From contig CALAZI010000052.1 of NCBI GenBank assembly GCA_937895955.1, positions 1 to 43,066 on the forward strand: 43,066 bases of DNA, written 5' to 3'. The position numbers were made by a program, and so were the translations under genes. This stretch comes from an uncultured Alphaproteobacteria bacterium (GTDB lineage: Bacteria > Pseudomonadota > Alphaproteobacteria > Caulobacterales > Parvularculaceae). This document shows positions 7,289 to 16,959 of the stretch, one piece after another. The stretch's first letter is position 1; every line of letters starts with the position of its first letter. The notes below the pieces were generated by a model. The model searched no databases, had not been told where the DNA came from, and was given only the letters and a program-made list of their open reading frames with translations.

Positions 7289-7929
7289 GCCGCGGCTTCC
7301 TCTGAGAGCCGCAGGCGCCGAGCGCTGGCGATATCGAGCGCGTCATGCGTTGCGATGATCGTCGCGCCGCCTTGTCTGCGGTGCGCGGCGACATGGCTGA
7401 GAAAGAGCGCGCTTGACGCCGCGTCGAGCGAGGCCGTCGGTTCGTCGACGAGCCAGACCGGCTTTTGCGCGATAATCAGCCGCGACAGGCCGAGACGCCG
7501 GAAAAGGCCGGTCGACAGGGCGCCGGCGAAACGATCCGCATAGGGATCAAGATTGAATGCGGCGCGCGCCTCGGCGACGCGCCCCCCGGGCGCGCCGTAC
7601 AGCGCCGCCCAGAAGCGGAGATTCTCATCGACCGTAAGCGCCGTCTTCGCCGCGTTTTGCGGTCCGCAATAGATGACGCTTTTCAATCCGTTTTCGGCGC
7701 CGTTGACGCTGATCGCCCCTTCGTCGGGACGCAGCAACCCGGCGAGGGCGCGCAGCAAGGTGGTTTTTCCTGAACCATTGGGGCCGGTCAGGATGACGAC
7801 GTCGCCCGGATCGAGATCAAGCGAAATATCGTTGACGATGCGAACGCCGCCGCGCGAGACGCCGACGCCCCTCGCGCAAAAACGCGCGCTCCAGCGGCGC
7901 GCGGCGGTGTCAGAATCGGCCCGTTCCAT
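7285..7929 (-). CDS. ccmA: Heme exporter ATP-binding protein CcmA
   Basis: The ABC ATPase partner of CcmB, 214 residues. Walker A is GPNGSGKTT and Walker B is WLVDEPTASLD; the switch His is in IATHDAL. The signature region reads LSTGLFRRLGLSRL where CcmA usually has LSxGQxRR, so the conserved Gln is replaced, but the Ser and Gly are kept. It follows tamB on the same strand after 63 bases, and ATGA links it to ccmB. Confidence 0.95.
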   Translation of the reverse strand: MERADSDTAARRWSARFCARGVGVSRGGVRIVNDISLDLDPGDVVILTGPNGSGKTTLLRALAGLLRPDEGAISVNGAENGLKSVIYCGPQNAAKTALTVDENLRFWAALYGAPGGRVAEARAAFNLDPYADRFAGALSTGLFRRLGLSRLIIAQKPVWLVDEPTASLDAASSALFLSHVAAHRRQGGATIIATHDALDIASARRLRLSEEAAA

Positions 7930-7992
7930 GCGCGGAGTATAGAGGCGGCGGGCTTCTGCTCAAGCGGCCTTTGAGCGGCTTGGGCAGGCGCA

Positions 7993-10900
7993 TCAGAAAT
8001 CATGTTTCCAGTTCGCCGAGACTGTTTGGTCGCCATCCTGTCTGAGTTCCGTTTCGACGGTGAAGGAATCGTCGATCTCATATTCAATGCGCACCGAGCC
8101 GTTCTGGCCGCGCGCGTCCTGCGTCGCCGAAACGAAGAGGCCGTCTGCGACATATTTGCCGACGGTCAGGCTGCTCGCCGCGCTGTCCGCCTGGTCGATG
8201 TCGACGCTGAGGAGGTCGAGGCCGAGCGCGCGCCGCGCCGAGCCGGTAAGCCCGTCGCCGCCGAACGGACCGATGCCGCCAAGCGAGGCGAGCCCTTCGG
8301 CGACCTGCAACGATTCAATTGCGGACAGTTCGTTCGCCGGCTTGTCAAAGAGGATGAGCGCCATGATGTCTTCGGGGGGCAGGGTCGGGGATGATTCAAG
8401 CGAAATTTTCGGCGACGCCGCGCGACCGGCGATAACGATCGCCGCGACGACGCCTGAGCGCGTTTCGCGTTCCGCGCGCATGTCGAGGATCGGATTGTTG
8501 AGCGAGAGCCGATCGAACGTGACAGCGCCGCGTGTCATGTCGAAGCGGCGTCCCGAAAACGCGATGTCGCCCTTCCGCAGCCTCATCTCTCCGACGATGG
8601 CAGGATCGTCGGCGCGCCCGCTGATGTTCACGTCGGCGCGCCATTCGCTTTCCAGTCCTCGCCCGCGGATGTAGATGCGGTCGTCGCCTTTGACGGCGAT
8701 GTCGTAGCGAATGGAAGGCGGCGGGGCGGTTCTTTCCGCCGAAGGCGCGGGCTCGCCGTCGCCGTTGACGGCGACGACATTGATGTCGACAAGCCCCGTC
8801 GATTCCGGCGTGAACACTTGCGCGTCGAGATTGCTGACGTTGAACGCGCCTTTCGCAAGGAGATCCGAGAAAGGACCTGAAACGTCGATCTCGCCGCTCG
8901 CGGTCACCTCCGACACAGGCCCTGCGCTCAATCGCGCATTGTCCATTGTGAATTTCGACGCGAGGCGCGTTTCCCCGGCGATCGTCACGACGCCTTTCGC
9001 CGTAATCGATTTCTCCGTTTGCGATACGCCTCCCCCTGCGGCGTCAAATTCAATGCGCGATCCCGTCGCCGCCGCATTCGCGCGCGCCGTCGCGTCGATA
9101 TTGACGATGCTGAGACCGGTTGAAAGTTCGGTGAAGGCGCCGTTCCTGACGGTGAGCGATCCTGACAATTTCGGGTCGTCAAGCGTTCCCGATGCGCGTC
9201 CCTGAACGGCGAGTTCGCCCTCAAGCGTCTGAAGCGTTGCGGGAAGAAACCCGGCGACGGTTTCAACGCGCCCATTATACCGCGCCGTTCCTGCAAGCGC
9301 GCCGGAGACGTCGACGGACAAGGCCGGCCCCCGCACGAGCCGCACCGGCAGTTTCAGATCCAGATTGAAAGCGCTTTCATCTCCCGAATCGACGATGTGA
9401 AGCCTGGCGCCGTCCCATGTGAACGCGCCTGAGAGGCTTGCCGTCTGGGCTTTCGTCAATTGCGACGTCAGCGTGAAATCGCCGGCCGCCGGCTGTCGTC
9501 GATCGGTGTCGAGATCGAGATTGAGATCGATGACCGAAGCGGCGCTGACGATGGGCGCTGCGCGCGCGGCGAGCTTTCCGCGCCATCGCGCATCATTGAA
9601 CGCGCCGTCGAAGGCGATTGAGCCTTTGCGGCCGGCAGCAGCGCGGAAGTTTTCGACGCGGACGCCGTCGCCGAGATCGATCAGCGCCGCTCGCGACGTC
9701 TTGAAGGGGGCGCCGCCGATTTTCGCGTCAAATTTATTGAGCGAAATCAGGGGGCCGTTGCGCGGCTCGATCGCGAGCGCGGCGCTGATGTCAGTGACCG
9801 GGGCCAGCGCGTTCACCGAGGCTTCGCCGGCCGCCGCCGCGACGTGCAGGCGGTCGGGCGAACCGGTCGCCGTCGCCGTCAGGCCTTGCGACGCCCAGCG
9901 TTCCGAAGCGAGCATGGACGATTTGATTTCGATGCGGTTATTCTCGCCGCGGCGAAGCGCGCCCTTGGCGGTGAAATCGCCGACAAGGAGAAAACCGGGC
10001 AGCGGTTCGGCGCCCTCGCGGCCGCGATAGGCGAGGTCGACCGCGCCTTCCCCGGTTTTCGGGTCATAAGCGCCGCCGCCTTTCAGCGCGAATTCGCGGC
10101 CGACATAGTCAAGGCCGCCGATGCGCCAGGCGTCGCTATTCGTCTGGACGAAATTCGCGTTCAGGCGGCGCGATCCGTCAACCGCGCGCGCCGTCAATTG
10201 GCCTTTTGAATTGGACGGCATGCCCGTCGCGGCGAGCGTTGCGCGCATCGGCGGCAAGACGGCGCCTTGAACGCGCGCGGCGGGCGTCGTTGCAACGATG
10301 CGCCCGCCGAAATCGTCGGGAACGCCCGCAAGATCAAGCGCGGCCGTCAGATTGCGCGAAAGCTGGACGTTGGATGAGGCCGCCGCCGCAAGCGCCGGCG
10401 TCAGCGTCGCGTCGCCTTTCACGGTGAACGCTTCGCTATCGAAGACGTAGCTGGCGTCTCCCTTGAAGAAGAGGCCCTCGATTGTTTCAAGTTCGATCGG
10501 CGTCGCCTTGACGGCGCCGTCAAACGCAACATCGAACGCGCCCGAGGCGCTCGCGCCTTTTTTAAAGGCCGGCGGCAGCGCGCCGTTCTCTTTCAGGGTC
10601 AGGTCGGCTCGCCCGCGAATATAATCGCGCAAATCGGTTTCAGCGTTTTCAATCGCGCCCCCGACAAGCGACGCCGTGACGCGCCCGCTCGCAAGATAAG
10701 CGCCGTTTTGGGGTTTGATCTCGCCTTTGACGGCGATTGCATCGCCGAGATAGCGGCGAAGTTCCGGGCGCCAGCCGTCGGCGAGCGCGGCGCGCATGTC
10801 AATCTCGACTATCGCCAGTGCGCCGCCGCGATTGCGCCAGCGCGCTCTCCCGTCAATGTCGACGATCTCGGACTTAAATCGGCCGATCTCCAACGCGCCG

Positions 10901-11796
10901 CCGCTTTCCGACGGCGCAAAGGCGACCGAAATATTCGCTTTCTCGCCGATGATGCGCGCCGTGTTGGAGAGGCGTTCGCCAAGCTCGGCGTCCGCGACGA
11001 GGGTCAACCTGTCGAGTTTTTTGAGATCGCCCGTAAGAGCGCCGTTCAGCGCGCCATAGGCGCCGAGGCGCGCATTCAGGGCAAGGCGGTAATCATTGAG
11101 CGGCCCGCCGCCTTTCGCTTCTACGAATAGCGCGCCGTCAAGCCCGAGAAGAGTTGAGAGCGCACCATTGTCCGCCGAGACGATTGTCACATCGCTGGCC
11201 AGCGCTTCGCCGCTGCGTTCAATAAGCGCGGCGATCGAATCGCGTTCATCATCGCTATTGGCGTTGATGCGGATGAACAGCGTCCGTCCGCCCATTCTGA
11301 CCACCCCGGCGCCGTCAATGCGGACGGCCTTTCCGTTCGGCGCGGCGACCTCAAGATCATTGACGCTGAGCGCGTCGATGACGATGAAGGGAAGCTGATC
11401 GGGCAATTCAAACCCGCGCGGCCTTTCGCTCACATCGTCTTTGCGGCGCGGCGCGCGGCTCAATCGGGCCCCGTCGATTGAAACGTCCTCAATGATGATC
11501 TTTTTCCGAAAAAGGGCGAAGGGCCGCCAGACGACCGTCGTTCGGGGGATGAGCAGCCATTCGCCATCCGCGTCGCGAATGCGAATGTCATTCAGAACGA
11601 TCCGCGCGGGAAGCGCGCCCTGCAGCGCGCCGATCTCCGCTTCGCCGCCGAAGATTTCGCCGATTTCGGCCTCAAGGCGGCTCTCGATCGCGCCCCGTCC
11701 TTGCGGCGAGGAAAAGAGCCAGCCATAGGCGGCGATCGCAACAAGAGCGACGCCAAGCGCGACGGCGGCGATGATGACGAGCGCGCGCTTCATCAA
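7993..11796 (-). CDS. tamB: TamB/AsmA-like translocation or lipid-transport protein
   Basis: TamB spans the periplasm from an inner-membrane anchor to TamA in the outer membrane. TamA/TamB has been linked to outer-membrane protein assembly and to anterograde phospholipid transport. This 1267-residue protein starts with an N-terminal signal anchor (residues about 4-26). A long body of alternating beta segments fits the bridge-like groove, and the conserved C-terminal DUF490 domain ends in aromatic-tipped strands (SANWKHDF). Its start overlaps the tamA stop as ATGA, the usual tamA-tamB order. Length is typical. Confidence 0.92.
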   Translation of the reverse strand: MMKRALVIIAAVALGVALVAIAAYGWLFSSPQGRGAIESRLEAEIGEIFGGEAEIGALQGALPARIVLNDIRIRDADGEWLLIPRTTVVWRPFALFRKKIIIEDVSIDGARLSRAPRRKDDVSERPRGFELPDQLPFIVIDALSVNDLEVAAPNGKAVRIDGAGVVRMGGRTLFIRINANSDDERDSIAALIERSGEALASDVTIVSADNGALSTLLGLDGALFVEAKGGGPLNDYRLALNARLGAYGALNGALTGDLKKLDRLTLVADAELGERLSNTARIIGEKANISVAFAPSESGGALEIGRFKSEIVDIDGRARWRNRGGALAIVEIDMRAALADGWRPELRRYLGDAIAVKGEIKPQNGAYLASGRVTASLVGGAIENAETDLRDYIRGRADLTLKENGALPPAFKKGASASGAFDVAFDGAVKATPIELETIEGLFFKGDASYVFDSEAFTVKGDATLTPALAAAASSNVQLSRNLTAALDLAGVPDDFGGRIVATTPAARVQGAVLPPMRATLAATGMPSNSKGQLTARAVDGSRRLNANFVQTNSDAWRIGGLDYVGREFALKGGGAYDPKTGEGAVDLAYRGREGAEPLPGFLLVGDFTAKGALRRGENNRIEIKSSMLASERWASQGLTATATGSPDRLHVAAAAGEASVNALAPVTDISAALAIEPRNGPLISLNKFDAKIGGAPFKTSRAALIDLGDGVRVENFRAAAGRKGSIAFDGAFNDARWRGKLAARAAPIVSAASVIDLNLDLDTDRRQPAAGDFTLTSQLTKAQTASLSGAFTWDGARLHIVDSGDESAFNLDLKLPVRLVRGPALSVDVSGALAGTARYNGRVETVAGFLPATLQTLEGELAVQGRASGTLDDPKLSGSLTVRNGAFTELSTGLSIVNIDATARANAAATGSRIEFDAAGGGVSQTEKSITAKGVVTIAGETRLASKFTMDNARLSAGPVSEVTASGEIDVSGPFSDLLAKGAFNVSNLDAQVFTPESTGLVDINVVAVNGDGEPAPSAERTAPPPSIRYDIAVKGDDRIYIRGRGLESEWRADVNISGRADDPAIVGEMRLRKGDIAFSGRRFDMTRGAVTFDRLSLNNPILDMRAERETRSGVVAAIVIAGRAASPKISLESSPTLPPEDIMALILFDKPANELSAIESLQVAEGLASLGGIGPFGGDGLTGSARRALGLDLLSVDIDQADSAASSLTVGKYVADGLFVSATQDARGQNGSVRIEYEIDDSFTVETELRQDGDQTVSANWKHDF

Positions 11797-13577
11797 AACG
11801 GCTGCCCCAGCGAGATGTAGACCTGAAAATCGCGATCAGTCGGCCGCTTTTCCAGGGGAACGGCGAAATCGAGCCGGATCGGACCGATTGTTGAAAGATA
11901 GCGAACGCCGCCGCCGGCGCCGACGAGATAATCCCCGGCGAAATCCGGAAAGCTTGACGAGTAAACGGCGCCCGCGTCGACAAACGCCGCGAGTTCGATG
12001 CGGTTGAAGACGCGCGCGCGCGCCTCGATTGCGGCTTCAACGGCCGATCGGCCGCCGATCGGCGTGCCGTCCGCGTCAAGCGGCCCGACCGATTGATAGT
12101 CATAACCGCGCACGGACGAGCCGCCGCCTGAAAAGACGCGCTTGTTGACGGGAAGCGTTCTCAGCGCCTGACCGGCTGTCGCCGCGAGGCGCATACGGCC
12201 CGCAAGCGTGAAGCGGTCTTCCTCGCCGAAATGAACGCGCGACCGGGCGACCGCTTCAAGGCGCGTAAACTGGTCGGAGCCGAAATAGGGCGTCGCTGAA
12301 ATCGATGCGCGCGCGCCCTTGTCGAGCGCGAGCGGATCATCCTCGGTGTTCCAGGTCGCCGACAGCGGAATCGAGATGAAATAATTGCGCTCATCGCCCG
12401 TATTCGTCGTTTGCTGTTTCGGTTCGACTTTCGTCGTCTCAAGCCCAACGCCGCCCCGCGTTTCAAACCGGTCATCGAACCATTTCTTGGCGAGGCCGCC
12501 GGAGATTTCAAACGAACGCGCGGCGAAGGCGTCCGTCGTCTCATTGGTGAAGGCGAAATTCCCGAAGGCGGAGCCGGGCAGGCCGGGCAAAGGCTTGCTG
12601 ATGTCGAAATTGATCGACTGGCTGATGCCCGATCCTTCGATTTCCGCGCGCGCCCGTTCGCCCTGATGGAAAAGATTGCGATATTCGAGGAACAGCCGTC
12701 CGCCCGGCCCTTCGGATGTTGAGTAGGAAAGACCGGCGCCGATCGTGCGCCGCTTGCGTTCGGCGAGTTTGACCTGAACCGGCGCCGTCCCGTCCTCGCT
12801 CACCTGGCCCGGCGCGACTTCGATCGTCGTGAAAAGTCCTGTCGCGCCGAGACGATCGCGATAGGAGACGAGTTTTTCGCGATCGAAAATCTCCCCTTCC
12901 TCCCAGGTCTTCAGTTTTTCAAGAAAGCTGACATCGGTCCTCTCGGCGCCCTCAACATCGACGCCGTCAAAGACGGCCCTGCCGCCGCTTTCAAACGTAT
13001 AGACGGCCTCGGCCGTTCCCTCTTCAAGCTTGGCGTCGGCGCGCCGGGCGATCATGCGCGCGGCGGGATAGCCTTTCGACCACAGCGCAGCGAGAAACGC
13101 CTGCTGGTTTCTCGCAAGGCTCGCGCCGGCGGCGTCATCGCCGACATCGACCTTCGCTTCATCAAACGTCGTCGGGCGCGCGCTGTCGCCTTCGTCCTCA
13201 TAGACGATCCGGTGCGTTGCGACCTTGAACAGCGGACCTGCCTCAATGTCGAAAATCGCCTTCAGCGTTTCATCGCTCTCGCCCTCCAGGCGGAATTCCG
13301 CGTCGGCGGCGTAATAGCCGGCGGCGGTGAGCGATCTTTTTATGATGTCGAGATCTTCGATCCCCATCCGGCGCACGGCGGCGGCGGTCGGGTAGGGGCG
13401 GCGCTCCAGCGACAGGTTTGTGAGTTTCCTGAGTTTGCCCTCAAGCTCGCCGGGCGCTCCCTCGTAAACGACGACATAATTGTCGGCGGCGCGCGCGTGC
13501 GATCCGAGCGCGAGAGCGCTCAGGGAACCCAACAAGGCGATGCGAAGGATCGTCACAAGATTACGCCCAGCCGTCAC
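11793..13577 (-). CDS. tamA: Outer-membrane assembly factor TamA (Omp85 family)
   Basis: A 594-residue protein with an N-terminal signal peptide (cleavage near ARA-AD, residues 30-31), POTRA-like domains to about residue 260, and a C-terminal 16-strand barrel. The Omp85 loop-6 motif VRGY is at 489-492, and the chain ends in Phe as outer-membrane barrels do. It is the first gene of a minus-strand run with tamB and the ccm genes. The 212 bases to the divergent sulfotransferase gene hold no other gene, and its promoter must lie there. Confidence 0.92.
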   Translation of the reverse strand: MTAGRNLVTILRIALLGSLSALALGSHARAADNYVVVYEGAPGELEGKLRKLTNLSLERRPYPTAAAVRRMGIEDLDIIKRSLTAAGYYAADAEFRLEGESDETLKAIFDIEAGPLFKVATHRIVYEDEGDSARPTTFDEAKVDVGDDAAGASLARNQQAFLAALWSKGYPAARMIARRADAKLEEGTAEAVYTFESGGRAVFDGVDVEGAERTDVSFLEKLKTWEEGEIFDREKLVSYRDRLGATGLFTTIEVAPGQVSEDGTAPVQVKLAERKRRTIGAGLSYSTSEGPGGRLFLEYRNLFHQGERARAEIEGSGISQSINFDISKPLPGLPGSAFGNFAFTNETTDAFAARSFEISGGLAKKWFDDRFETRGGVGLETTKVEPKQQTTNTGDERNYFISIPLSATWNTEDDPLALDKGARASISATPYFGSDQFTRLEAVARSRVHFGEEDRFTLAGRMRLAATAGQALRTLPVNKRVFSGGGSSVRGYDYQSVGPLDADGTPIGGRSAVEAAIEARARVFNRIELAAFVDAGAVYSSSFPDFAGDYLVGAGGGVRYLSTIGPIRLDFAVPLEKRPTDRDFQVYISLGQPF

Positions 13578-13789
13578 TCAATAGGCGGTCGAAACGCCGC
13601 GAAAATCACCCTTGTGCCGGGCTGATCAAGGAAGCGTTAACCAAAAACCCGCCGTCCTTAGCAATAGCCGGCGAAAAACCTGAAATTTCGGCCTAAATGC
13701 GGCGAAGAGCCGGCGCGGCTGGCCTCGCCTCGCGGGCTTTGTTAAAGCGCCCCCTTTCTAACTCCGCGGACCGGCGAAAGTTCACCCGA

Positions 13790-14875
13790 ATGGCTCACCC
13801 TTTGTGCGGCGCAGACCTTGAGACGCTATCGCGCGTCATCGGCCGCGCCGGCGCGCCCTCAAAGCCGCTCGCCGGCGCGATGATCGCGGGCGCGGCGCTC
13901 GCCCGCTTTCCCTTTTCAGCCGCCGAGCGGCTGGCGATGGAAAGCCGGCTGCCGAAGGCCGAAGACCTCTCGCCCCCGGTCTTCATTCTCGGTCACTGGC
14001 GGTCGGGCACGACGCATCTTTACAACGTCATGTGCAAGTCGGGCGAGTGGGCGTTCACGCCGCCTGTCGCGACTGGCCTTCCCTGGGATTTGTTCGGGCT
14101 TGGCGCCGCATTCCGCCCGCTGCTCGAAAAGGCGCTGCCCGAGCATCGCTATATCGACAACATTCCGGTGACGCCCGACAGCCCGCAGGAAGACGAGATC
14201 GCCGTCGCGAACATGACGGATCTTTCCTTCTATCACGGCATCTATTTTCCAAAGGCGTTCGACGAATTCCTGATGCGCGGCCTGTTTTTCGACGATTGCG
14301 ATGACGCCGAGATCGCGCGCTGGAAAAATCGCTTCGTCTATCTGATGCGCAAGCTGTCGAAATATCAGGACGGCAAAAGGCTGCTGATCAAGAATCCGGT
14401 CTATACCGGCCGGCTTGCAATGTTGCGTGAAATATTCCCGTCGGCGAAATTCGTTCATATCCGCCGCAATCCGTATGAAGTCTTCGTATCGATGCGGAAC
14501 TTTTACAAAAAGCTCCTCGCCGAATTTGCGCTGCAGCCTTACGATCATGTCGACATCGATGAGGCGATCTTTTCGGCCTATGAACGCATGATGGATGCGC
14601 TTGACCGCGATGCGGCGGGTCTCGCGCCGCCGACTTATCTCGATCTCGCCTATGAAGACCTTGATCGAGACGCCATCGGCGTCATCGAACGCATCTACGG
14701 CGCGCTCGAATTGCCCGGTTTCGAGGCCGCTCAGCCGAAATTCGAGGCCTATCTTGCGTCCGTCAGAAGCTTCGAGAAGAATAAGTTCGCCTATTCGGAC
14801 GAAGCGGCGGAAAAGGTCGAAAAACGCCTCGGCCGGTTTCTCGAAAGGCATGGATACAGGCGGCCCGGCCGGTAA
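13790..14875 (+). CDS. Sulfotransferase family protein
   Basis: A 361-residue PAPS-dependent sulfotransferase-fold protein. The 5'-phosphosulfate loop is ILGHWRSGTTHL (about 67-78) and the 3'-phosphate site is FVHIRRNPYEVFVSMRN (221-237), with the conserved Arg and the later Ser. The acceptor substrate cannot be told from sequence; bacterial members sulfate sugars, lipids or peptides. The ATG at 13790 is chosen over an upstream in-frame start at 13697 because similarity begins near MAHPLCG. It is 39 bases from a lipoprotein gene that is itself coupled to hpnA, which raises the possibility of a lipid-linked acceptor. Confidence 0.85.
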   Translation: MAHPLCGADLETLSRVIGRAGAPSKPLAGAMIAGAALARFPFSAAERLAMESRLPKAEDLSPPVFILGHWRSGTTHLYNVMCKSGEWAFTPPVATGLPWDLFGLGAAFRPLLEKALPEHRYIDNIPVTPDSPQEDEIAVANMTDLSFYHGIYFPKAFDEFLMRGLFFDDCDDAEIARWKNRFVYLMRKLSKYQDGKRLLIKNPVYTGRLAMLREIFPSAKFVHIRRNPYEVFVSMRNFYKKLLAEFALQPYDHVDIDEAIFSAYERMMDALDRDAAGLAPPTYLDLAYEDLDRDAIGVIERIYGALELPGFEAAQPKFEAYLASVRSFEKNKFAYSDEAAEKVEKRLGRFLERHGYRRPGR

Positions 14876-14914
14876 CCGGGAGAGTTTGGTCTAACTGGCG
14901 AGCCGGGGGGCTTT

Positions 14915-15991
14915 GTGGCGGGAAGAATTCTCATCGGGGCGGCGGCGCTGGCGCTCGCCGCCTGCGCGGAAAAAGTCGACGGCGAGCCGCTCTATGCGGC
15001 GGCGGAATGCCGGCATCTGACGCTCATCGACCGCGATACGGGCGCGCCGATCATCGGTGCGGAAGACCTTGCCTACGACGCCGCCGCAAGGCGCGTCATC
15101 ATCTCCGCCTATGACCGGCGGCGGGTCGAAAAGGAAGCGCGCAAGCGCGCGCATGAGTTGACGCAAGGCGGCGTTTACGCGCTGTCGCTTGATGATCTCA
15201 AGAGCGATGCGACCGTCTTCACGCTGTCCTCGATCGTAGCGCGCGAGTCGGTCGCCGGCGGATTGCGCCCGCATGGAATCGCTTTTGACGATGCGCGGCG
15301 CGAAATCACCTTCGTCAATCGCTCCTATCAGAAGATCAACGGCGAATGGCGGATGACGCCGCGCATTGAACGCGCGGGCGCTGACGGCGCCGTTTTCATC
15401 GGCGACGGCGGGCGGCCGCGCTGCTCGGCGAATGACGTCGCCATGATCGGCGATCGCACTTTCGTTTCTTTCGATCATGCGTCCTGCGGCTGGCGCGGCG
15501 GCGTTGAGGATATCGCCTCGCTTCGCGTCAGCGGCGTCGATTTGGCGGATGTCGGGACAGTGTTTAACGGCGCGCGCCATGCGAACGGCGTCGCCGCGAC
15601 GCATGAGCGCGGCCTCGCTTTGGCGGCGACGCGCGAATCGGCCGTCTACCTCCTGGCGGAAAAGAGCGAAGCGCTTGACGTTGAAAAAAGGGTTGAGCTT
15701 CCCGGCGCCCCGGACAATTTGACGGTCAGCGCGGACGGATCGATCGTCGCCGCGCTTTATCCCTCGCTCGCCGCCATCGGCGCCCAGCGCAAATTGGGAT
15801 TGGGACGCAGCGCCAGCCGAATCGTGCGCATTGACCCCGAAACCGGAGAGACGACATTGCTGTTTGAAGACCCGCAAGCGAAGTTCTTTTCGGCCGCTTC
15901 CGTCGCGGTTGAGGAAGATGGAGCGCTTGTCATCGGCTCAGCGCTCGATCGCGGCGTCCTTGTCTGCAAACGCAATGATGACGGCGCGTGA
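14915..15991 (+). CDS. Lipoprotein with SMP-30/paraoxonase-like beta-propeller
   Basis: A 358-residue probable lipoprotein: a short signal ends in the lipobox LAAC at Cys17. The body shows propeller-like repeats, with GLRPHGIAFDD, SANDVAMIGDRTFVSFDH and PGAPDNLTVSADG resembling the calcium-binding Asn/Asp sites of paraoxonases and gluconolactonases. It may be a lactonase or arylesterase, or a non-catalytic relative. It starts at GTG 14915 after a G-rich stretch and ends in a GTGA overlap with hpnA, so it probably belongs to the hopanoid operon. Its function in that setting is unknown. Confidence 0.75.
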   Translation: MAGRILIGAAALALAACAEKVDGEPLYAAAECRHLTLIDRDTGAPIIGAEDLAYDAAARRVIISAYDRRRVEKEARKRAHELTQGGVYALSLDDLKSDATVFTLSSIVARESVAGGLRPHGIAFDDARREITFVNRSYQKINGEWRMTPRIERAGADGAVFIGDGGRPRCSANDVAMIGDRTFVSFDHASCGWRGGVEDIASLRVSGVDLADVGTVFNGARHANGVAATHERGLALAATRESAVYLLAEKSEALDVEKRVELPGAPDNLTVSADGSIVAALYPSLAAIGAQRKLGLGRSASRIVRIDPETGETTLLFEDPQAKFFSAASVAVEEDGALVIGSALDRGVLVCKRNDDGA

Positions 15992-16959
15992 CGCTTAATC
16001 TCGTCACCGGCGGCGCAGGCTTCGTCGGCCGGCATCTGGTTGAAGCGCTGAAAGCGCGCGGCGAAGCGGTGCGCGTTCTTGATCTCGCCCCATGCGATCT
16101 CGCCGAAACCGTTATTGGTTCGATTGACGATCCGTCCGTCGCTGCGCGGTCGGTCGCGGACGTCGACGCGGTGTTTCACCTCGCCGGCAACGCCCAGCTC
16201 TGGGCGCGCGATGAAAAAGCGTTCGAACGCATCAATCATCTTGGAACGCGGACGATGCTTGAGGCGTCGCGCGCCGCCGGCGTCCGCCGTTTCATCCATT
16301 GCTCAAGCCTTACGACCCTTGTCGGCGCGAAGACGCCGATCGGCGCATCTGCGGCGGATGAAAGCGCGCGGCTTGCGCCGGAGGATATGCTCGGGGCCTA
16401 TCCCCGTTCGAAACTTCTCGCTGAACGCGCGGTTGAAAAAGCCGGCCTCGACGCCGTCATCGCCATTCCGACCGAACCGCTGGGGCCGGGCGATGAAAGT
16501 CTGACGCCGCCGACGCGCATGATCCTTGATCTTGTCGCCGGCAAGACGCCGGCGACGATTGATTGCATGCTGAACTTTGTCGATGTGCGGAGCCTCGCTG
16601 ACGGGCTCATCGCCGCGCGCGGCAAGGGGCGGCGCGGCGAGCGCTATCTCCTCGGCGGCGAAAACGTGTCGATGCGGCGCCTTCTTTCGTCGCTTGAAAA
16701 ACTCACGGGAAAGAAAATGCCGCGCGCTGAATTGCCTTATGCGGTCGCGCTCGCCGCCGGCGTCATCGACACGAAGCTTGTCGCCATGCTGACCGGCAAG
16801 CCGCCCAAGGCGCCGCTGACCGGCGTTCGCCTCGCCGGCCGCCGCGTTGAATTTTCAAGCGTTCGGGCGAAGACGGAACTCGGCTGGGAATCCGCGCCGT
16901 TCGAGGCGGCGCTGAAATCAGCGCTCGACTGGTTCTCTGAACGCGGCATGGTCAGCTAG
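15988..16959 (+). CDS. hpnA: NAD-dependent epimerase/dehydratase, HpnA-like
   Basis: An extended short-chain dehydrogenase of 323 residues. It has the Rossmann motif GGAGFVG (8-14), an active-site Ser in HCSSLTT (about 106), and YPRSK with Tyr138 and Lys142. HLAGNAQLWARD resembles the HpnA (hopanoid-associated sugar epimerase) and 3-beta-hydroxysteroid dehydrogenase branch. The HpnA name depends partly on neighbours: hpnB overlaps its 3' end and hpnC-G follow. The GTG start overlaps the upstream lipoprotein stop. The exact substrate is not known from sequence. Confidence 0.75.
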   Translation: MTLNLVTGGAGFVGRHLVEALKARGEAVRVLDLAPCDLAETVIGSIDDPSVAARSVADVDAVFHLAGNAQLWARDEKAFERINHLGTRTMLEASRAAGVRRFIHCSSLTTLVGAKTPIGASAADESARLAPEDMLGAYPRSKLLAERAVEKAGLDAVIAIPTEPLGPGDESLTPPTRMILDLVAGKTPATIDCMLNFVDVRSLADGLIAARGKGRRGERYLLGGENVSMRRLLSSLEKLTGKKMPRAELPYAVALAAGVIDTKLVAMLTGKPPKAPLTGVRLAGRRVEFSSVRAKTELGWESAPFEAALKSALDWFSERGMVS

